In this document: in pieces, positions 59,069-64,000 of the stretch
Numbering within the stretch: position 1 is the stretch's first letter
Layout of the letters: every line of letters starts with the position of its first letter
Source of the DNA: Alectoria sarmentosa
Taxonomy: Eukaryota > Ascomycota > Lecanoromycetes > Lecanorales > Parmeliaceae
NCBI GenBank assembly: GCA_009733775.1
Contig: WOGZ01000039.1
Coordinates: 1-64,000, forward strand
Length of the DNA: 64,000 nt
Reading direction: 5' to 3'
Notes under the pieces: generated by a model
What the model was told of the DNA's origin: nothing
Database searches by the model: none
What the model saw: only the letters and a program-made list of their open reading frames with translations
Made by a program: the position numbers and the translations under genes

Positions 59069-60138
59069 ATGCATATGAAGATGGCGGCAGTTGCCCTTTT
59101 CACAGCCATAGCGCTCCTATGTTGTTCTCGCGCCTCAGCCCAAAATGTCTCGACCTCGTTCCTTTTACCGGACATCCTCTTCTGGGGATACCCCGAGTCG
59201 CAAGCATTCGTGGGCGAAACGGCCGTCACCGGCAGCAAAACCTACTACACCCTGAACTGCGGTGCCAACGACACAAACTTCTGGCCCGGACCCAATGGGT
59301 GCCCCAACAACAGTTATACGTTCTTTGCCGATTCCAAAAACACCCAATTCCTGATTCGCAGGTAAGAGACCCCAATTCCCTTCCATTTGTGTTATACTCT
59401 CCCAAAGAAAAAAAATCTCTCTCCCAAGGAACAGCACTCAACCAATTCTTATCAGCGTCAACCTCGGCCAGTATCCGCTCCCCAACACCGCTCCAATCGC
59501 AACTTGGCTCGAAGATTTCAACCAAACGTAAGCGCCCTCGCGTGAAACTCCCTCGAAGCGGCCACACATACTAACCGACCCTTGACAGCATCACAATAAA
59601 CTGCGGCCCGCTCAGTCCCCAAGCACAATACTGCGAGACCAGTAGCCTCTACAACAATGAGGACGACGACGACAAGTCGATCATCAGCTCGACCATAGTC
59701 ACCCAAACGGCCACCGAACTCGTAACGTCCCTCTATCCCGTCGTCTTCACTGCCGCCACCGCCGCCGCAGCCGCAGCAGCGACGCCCTCAAACGCCCTGG
59801 CATCATCGACCACCACCACCACCACAAACCCCACTCCGACCACCTCATCTGGGGCACCGAAATCCACCTCTACAGCACCACATGCCGGCCTGAGCTCCGG
59901 CGCCAAAGCCGGCATCGGCATCGGCGTACCCGTTGGCGTTTTCGCACTCGCCGGCATCGCGCTGGCGCTCTACCGCCACCGCAAACGCAAGGAACAACCA
60001 CGCCTGAGCCAGATGGAAAACCTGGTACCGCCCGGCGGCGGGTTCGAGGAGGGGAAGAGCCATGCCCCCGACAACGGCGGGGTGTATGAGATGGAAGGGA
60101 GGCACTCGCCGATGCGTTCTCCGGAACTGGAAGCATAG
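59069..60138 (+). CDS. Single-pass, mucin-like plasma-membrane protein with signal peptide
   Basis: Three exons: 59069-59361, 59456-59527 and 59589-60138. Introns are 94 and 61 bp (the second with a perfect CTAAC branch), and phase closes to 304 residues. Signal peptide is at 1-24 (AAVALFTAIALLCCSRASA). The Cys-containing extracellular part has two N-glycosylation-like sites and pairs of Cys (NCGAND, NGCPNNS, NCGPLSPQAQYC). A Thr/Ser/Ala-rich stalk follows, then a glycine-rich membrane span at about 223-245 (AGIGIGVPVGVFALAGIALA). A basic stop-transfer (YRHRKRK) and a short, charged cytoplasmic tail end the protein. The layout matches fungal wall-stress sensor or Mid2-like surface proteins, but no specific domain is recognised. 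A GCTA tetranucleotide run starts at the stop codon (60137-60157). Confidence 0.8.
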
Positions 60139-60540
60139 CTAGCTAGCTAGCTAGCTAAGAAGGACGAGGTCGGAAAGTCTAGGTGGAAACGGCGCTGACA
60201 GTAGAGAACAGGAGTGAAAGGGAAATTTCGAATAGATGGTTGATGAAGAGGGTATTTGTGTGATACTGTGGTACTGATTTCAGTACTAACAAGAATAAGA
60301 GAGAGCATTGCCACTTGCTGATGATGCCCCTGACCATGGTCACACGCGTGACTCACAGCCATGTATATTGCACATCAATCAAGGAATATCGTTGTTCATA
60401 GACGGGACACACCCTCAATGGGTAAACGGCTATTCACGGCCAGTCCGTTGACTGACTCAATTTTCCTGTCGAAAAGTACATGTGATAGCCCGGCCCGGCG
60501 AACGAGTGCGCAATCATCAGGCCAATCGCAGCCTTTCAAT

Positions 60541-60600
60541 TCCAGTCTTCCGAGTATGTATGAATAACATTCCAGTCTTCCGAGTACGTACGAATAACCT
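60541..60600 (+). repeat. 30 bp tandem duplication
   Basis: Two adjacent 30-base units, each starting TCCAGTCTTCCGAGTA, differ at four positions; three of these are transitions. Confidence 0.75.
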
Positions 60601-62194
60601 ACTACTGTCCTCATCATTTGAATATATCTCCCCCATCTACCACCCCCACCTTCCCTGTTCCCCGCTCCCCGCTGCACACACACACACCTCAAGCCTCTAT
60701 ATTTTTCCATTCAAACATGCCAAACAGGCCCGGCTATCAGAAACGTGTCGCCAGCGGCCACACAAGGACTCTGTGAGATCCAAGGGTACTAGTACGTGAT
60801 CAAGCAGCCTACTTATATACCGCGAGTGCTCGACAGAAACTCCAGAGAATGAAATCCGCCCGCCCGCCCGCAAGGGGGGGACCATGAACCCGCTCGCTAG
60901 CCAATCACAGACTGGCAGCATGGGGATTCATAGGTAGGTAGTTAGCAGAGAGGGGATTAGGATTAGGATTAGAAAAGAAAGAAGCCGTAGAGGACATGAG
61001 CCGAAAGCAACAATAGTAGCAGCAATTGTGTGTTTCCTTTTCTCCCACAAAACCCCTCCCTGTACAACATATTCATGAGAAAAAAGAAGAACCCCCTCTG
61101 TTGTTGATAACGGACACTTTCGCCCCTACCCTATTCCCCGAACCGATCTACTTACGAACAATGCTAATACCTTGACTAATGCGCAAAGACGTACGTACGA
61201 GAAATACCTAATCATTTCGCTCAACCAGTCTAATAATAAACATTTTCTCTCTCTTCTTCAAAGCAGGCTCCACATCCCATAGCCCCTAGAAAGAAACAAT
61301 CAATCAAATCTTAATTAACAAACTGGCGCTCAATCCTTCATGTTCTATTCTGAAATTTCACCTTGGTAGGTAGGGAGGGAGGGACAGAGACCGGATCGAA
61401 ATCGACCGCATACATACATTCATTCCCTCCCTACCTTCTCACGCGAGGACGACAGCAGACAGCAGACAGCAGGAGCAACAACAAACCCGGAGGCGCCCAA
61501 TCCAATCCCTCAATGGAAACGAACCCTTCGCTCTCATACACACTCACACCATATCATATCAAAACCCCCCCACACATGGACATGAAACAACGCAGCGCCG
61601 ATTGCCCAAATCCATCATCACCTCCAGTAAGTATTTCGTTCGTTCGCACACGCTGTCCGAAAGGAAGCCGCGCACACCCAGAGCATTAACATTAACAACA
61701 ATACTCGCAACTCAGGACATATTCTCCCCCAAAAAGCCCTCATGGGCACGGAGTCGCTAGAAGAGGGGTAGGAGGGAAATGGCGTTGGGTGGCTGTGTAC
61801 GATTCCCTCGCGCCAAATCCCAACCCGAACTTCTTCATCCACCACGACCACCACTTGTGCTCATCCAACTTGCTTATCCCGTCTTAATTAGCGATACTGA
61901 CCACACACAATTCACCTAGTCCATGCTAACCCCGAAAACCCCCACTCCCTTAGCCCCCTTTCTCTGACTCGTCGATTAGGTATTGAAGGGTCGTATTTTC
62001 GCACACGTACGCAACTCGAGTTGGTTGGAGAATGTGATGGAAGGGGCTGTTGGAAGGGAAAGGGACGGTTGTTCCGTGGAGTATGTGTGGGGTTGGGGTT
62101 CGGGATTGGGAGGTCCAGTTGAGAGGAGTTTGTCGGGGTGGTGGCGACGTTGATGGGGGTTGGAGGGTAAGATTTGAGGTGGGAGAGAGAGAGT

Positions 62195-62228
<34 letters not shown>

Positions 62229-62238
62229 NNNNNNNNNN
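62195..62238. other. Poly-G run ending in an assembly gap
   Basis: 34 consecutive G residues (62195-62228) are followed by ten N (62229-62238). The gap length is surely arbitrary. Sequence on both sides is G-rich, so true length and content are unknown. It does not fall in a called gene. Confidence 0.95.
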
Positions 62239-62581
62239 TCCATGACTTTGGTGAGACTGGATTGGTTTTGGGGGGGGCGGAGGAGGCGAGGGAGAGGGTG
62301 GTGAAGGGGAGTCGAGGTTGGCGTTGGGTTGAAGAGATGCGGGAGTCCAAGTCTGTGCACGTGATGTGAGGGATATGACATTGTTTGGGAAGATTTGAGA
62401 CGTGAAGATAGAAAGGTAGGATCCTCGAGTTTGTAGATGCAAAGGCATCTCCGAACGCCAAACATTAGTCGATCTATGATGGCCTTTGGCTGGCTCTCCC
62501 ATGTACGCCTCGCTGGTTCGCTCAGATGCATGTACGTCCAATCGGATATTTACAGCAGCCACCCTCATCTTTGGTAGCCTG

Positions 62582-63591
62582 CTATAAGATGTTACACTTC
62601 GAAACCTTCTTCTTTTTCCTCCTGCCCCCTTTCCGCGGCCTGTCCCTGTCCCCTCTATCCAACTTCTCCATCTCCCTGACCTGTCGCGTCGCCACGTCTT
62701 TGCGGATGATCTGCCTGCAGAGATCCACAAACGCTTCATCCACATTCCGCCTCGCTCGCGCTGATGCTTCGTAGTATGGTGCGTTGTTCCAGGATTGGGA
62801 GACTTGAAGGGCGCGGGAGCGCGAGACGGCGCGGTCTTCTTCGAGGTCGGCTTTATTGCCGACGATGACGAGGGGGACGAGGGGGTCGTCTTTTATGCGG
62901 ACGATTTGGTCGCGGAGTTCGTGGAGTTCGGTGAGGGAAGATAACGACGTTATGCTGAAGACGAGGAGGAAACCTTGGCCGGACTTCATGTAGAGTTCTC
63001 TGCTCGAGGGAGGGATATTAGAGGCCAGGTACGAATATGGGTTGGGTGGGTAAAAGGTACCTCATGGCGGCTGCATTCACATTAGCTTGAGACTTTTCGC
63101 ATTTGGAAATTGGAGCGCTCACTGAACTGTTCTGTGCCCGCAGTATCTAATCTGAGTATCTATCAGCGTCGAGTCTCGAAGGCTGCGCAACGGGCAGTGT
63201 CCCCATACATCTCCAATATGCAATGTCGGCCCTGTTGCACATCAGCATCTCCCCGTCAAGGCGAGCTACCAGACTCACATCAACCTCGATCTGTTTCCTA
63301 TACGAGTCCTCTATTGTGGGATCATAGCTCTCTATCCAAACATTCTGTACAAATTGTGCTATTGGTAACCGTGAGCGGAATGCGGGTATAGAGGCGCAAG
63401 TATGCCGCGTACCGGTAAGACAGCTCTTGCCCACTCCTCCTGTTACAGCATGTTTCAGTCAAGGATCTTGATACATGGGACAGTTGTCCTCACCAGCACC
63501 GAGCACGACTATGTGATATTCCCTTCTAGGTCACAGAAATCAGCGACAGTGTTGAGTGGGTGTAGAAAGGTGGCACATGCCTCTGCGACAT
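62582..63591 (-). CDS. rsr1: Rsr1/Krev-1 (Rap-like) Ras-family GTPase, 209 residues
   Basis: Eight exons on the minus strand: 63591-63581, 63525-63494, 63439-63413, 63358-63279, 63231-63209, 63151-63123, 63070-63061 and 62999-62582. Introns are 47-61 bp and every phase closes (630 nt). Motifs: P-loop GAGGVGKS, effector loop YDPTIEDSY, switch II DTAGTEQF, NKAD and EASAR. A strongly basic tail and C-terminal CNIL CaaX box would be prenylated and hold it at the plasma membrane. Rsr1/Krev-1 proteins direct polarity in budding and hyphal growth, acting through Cdc42 modules. The Rap-type assignment rests on the effector-loop surroundings (FVQNVWIESYDPTIEDSY) and tail. The first exon (11 nt) needs a GC-AG intron; exon 7 is only 10 nt. 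An upstream first exon is the main alternative for the N-terminus. Confidence 0.9.
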
Positions 63592-64000
63592 ACTGCAGAC
63601 GCAAGAGCGCCGTAGACAGTCCTTTGTAGATTCCTATTCAATATCGTCCTTGTCTTGTTGTTGCTATGGTCTTGTGTGATGATTGATGATGCAGGCCGCC
63701 GGCGGTAAACGTGTAAAGTGACTTTGTGATGTCTGAGGTCTCATTTGGTGGTGAATGTTTGCGGGAGAGAGTGAAGAGAGGGTGGAGGTGGAGGAGGAGA
63801 AGTGGAAGAAGGATAAGAAAAGGTGGTCATGTCCTTGGCGAGAATGGTGAGAATGGTGAGAAGAAGAGGGTATGCAATAGACTTATATTTGGATTGGATC
63901 GCAAGACGCAAAGAGCAAAGGACATGTCAAGTGGTCTAGAAGAGTTACCCCCATTGGCAGATTCAGCGTAGCGCCTGCCGCTAGGCATGCCTAGCCCTCC
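63592..64000. other. Upstream region of the Ras-like gene
   Basis: Probable promoter and 5' leader of the minus-strand GTPase. Seen from that strand, the stretch 63770-63860 is pyrimidine-rich, as is usual before fungal starts. No other gene is seen before the window ends. Confidence 0.45.

Larger units (their letters stand above)
60139..62581. other. Intergenic region and probable 3' flank of the Ras-like gene
   Basis: 2.4 kb of low-complexity DNA: a GCTA run right after the previous stop, a 30 bp tandem pair at 60541-60600, CCCG runs near 60845, GGATTA triplets near 60955, and GGGA/GTAG runs near 61365. Frames up to 277 codons over 61912-62745 (minus) are proline-rich translations of purine-rich DNA and overlap the Ras gene end; I do not call them. 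Confidence 0.5.

Noticed and set aside
60954..60976. GGATTA triplet repeats as an interstitial telomere
   Set aside because: The unit is GGATTA, not the fungal TTAGGG, with only about three copies; treated as simple sequence.
61912..62745. 277-codon proline-rich frame on the minus strand
   Set aside because: It runs through the poly-G and N gap and overlaps the Ras gene end in another frame; it is an artefact of purine-rich DNA.

Overview
The window is nuclear DNA of a filamentous ascomycete (Pezizomycotina; Dothideomycetes is my best guess, by inference only). The evidence is short 44-140 bp introns with GT..CTRAC..AG signals, a GH17 cell-wall glucanase, a Pyr4/PaxB-type integral-membrane terpene cyclase, fungal STAND/NLR-like receptors, a Ras-family Rsr1/Krev-1 GTPase, and AT-rich islands with transition-type decay typical of repeat-induced point mutation (RIP). 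I rebuilt spliced models by hand for ten genes; reading phase closes at every junction in all of them. They have no transcript support.

Layout. 1-2.4 kb: a DUF1772-like membrane protein and small repeats. 2.4-4.26 kb: a first AT-rich, RIP-like block bracketed by a ~57 bp direct repeat. 5.4-6.65 kb: secreted, probably GPI-anchored GH17 protein. 8.9-10.5 kb: Ser/Thr-rich protein with a Cys-rich PAN/apple-like tail (minus strand). 11.4-21.6 kb: a small unknown gene, an ankyrin-repeat pseudogene, and a five-exon minus-strand gene for a 2,663-residue NACHT-ankyrin receptor. 22.1-30.95 kb: a second, gene-free AT-rich block that holds a recognisable RIP-decayed LTR element (165/166 bp LTRs, 5-bp target duplication) and a decayed minisatellite between 225-bp direct repeats.

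32.2-42.2 kb is the most distinctive part. A SNF2/HLTF-type ATPase (minus) and a 1,540-residue NACHT-zinc finger-SANT receptor (plus) are divergently transcribed from one ~870 bp spacer. The pair is bracketed by arrays of a ~100 bp repeat in inverted orientation: two copies on the left and four on the right. One right-hand copy has been split by an 83 bp near-perfect fold-back element with a 3-bp target duplication.

43.9-50.9 kb: an orphan Pyr4-type terpene cyclase, an unrecognised 291-residue protein, a third NLR-like gene (HeLo-like-type N-terminal domain plus ankyrin repeats), and a tentative small minus-strand gene. 52-64 kb looks like a conserved, gene-sparse flank: an unknown 281-residue protein, a secreted aspzincin-type metalloprotease, a single-pass mucin-like membrane protein, and an eight-exon Rsr1/Krev-1 GTPase. 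A short assembly gap sits in a poly-G run at 62.2 kb.

Working view: three NLR-like genes, one NLR-type relic and a SNF2 gene lie within 38 kb around RIP-decayed repeats. This looks like an accessory, fast-evolving compartment of the kind used for non-self recognition or innate immunity. The SNF2-NACHT pair is the best candidate for a co-moving or co-functioning cassette.
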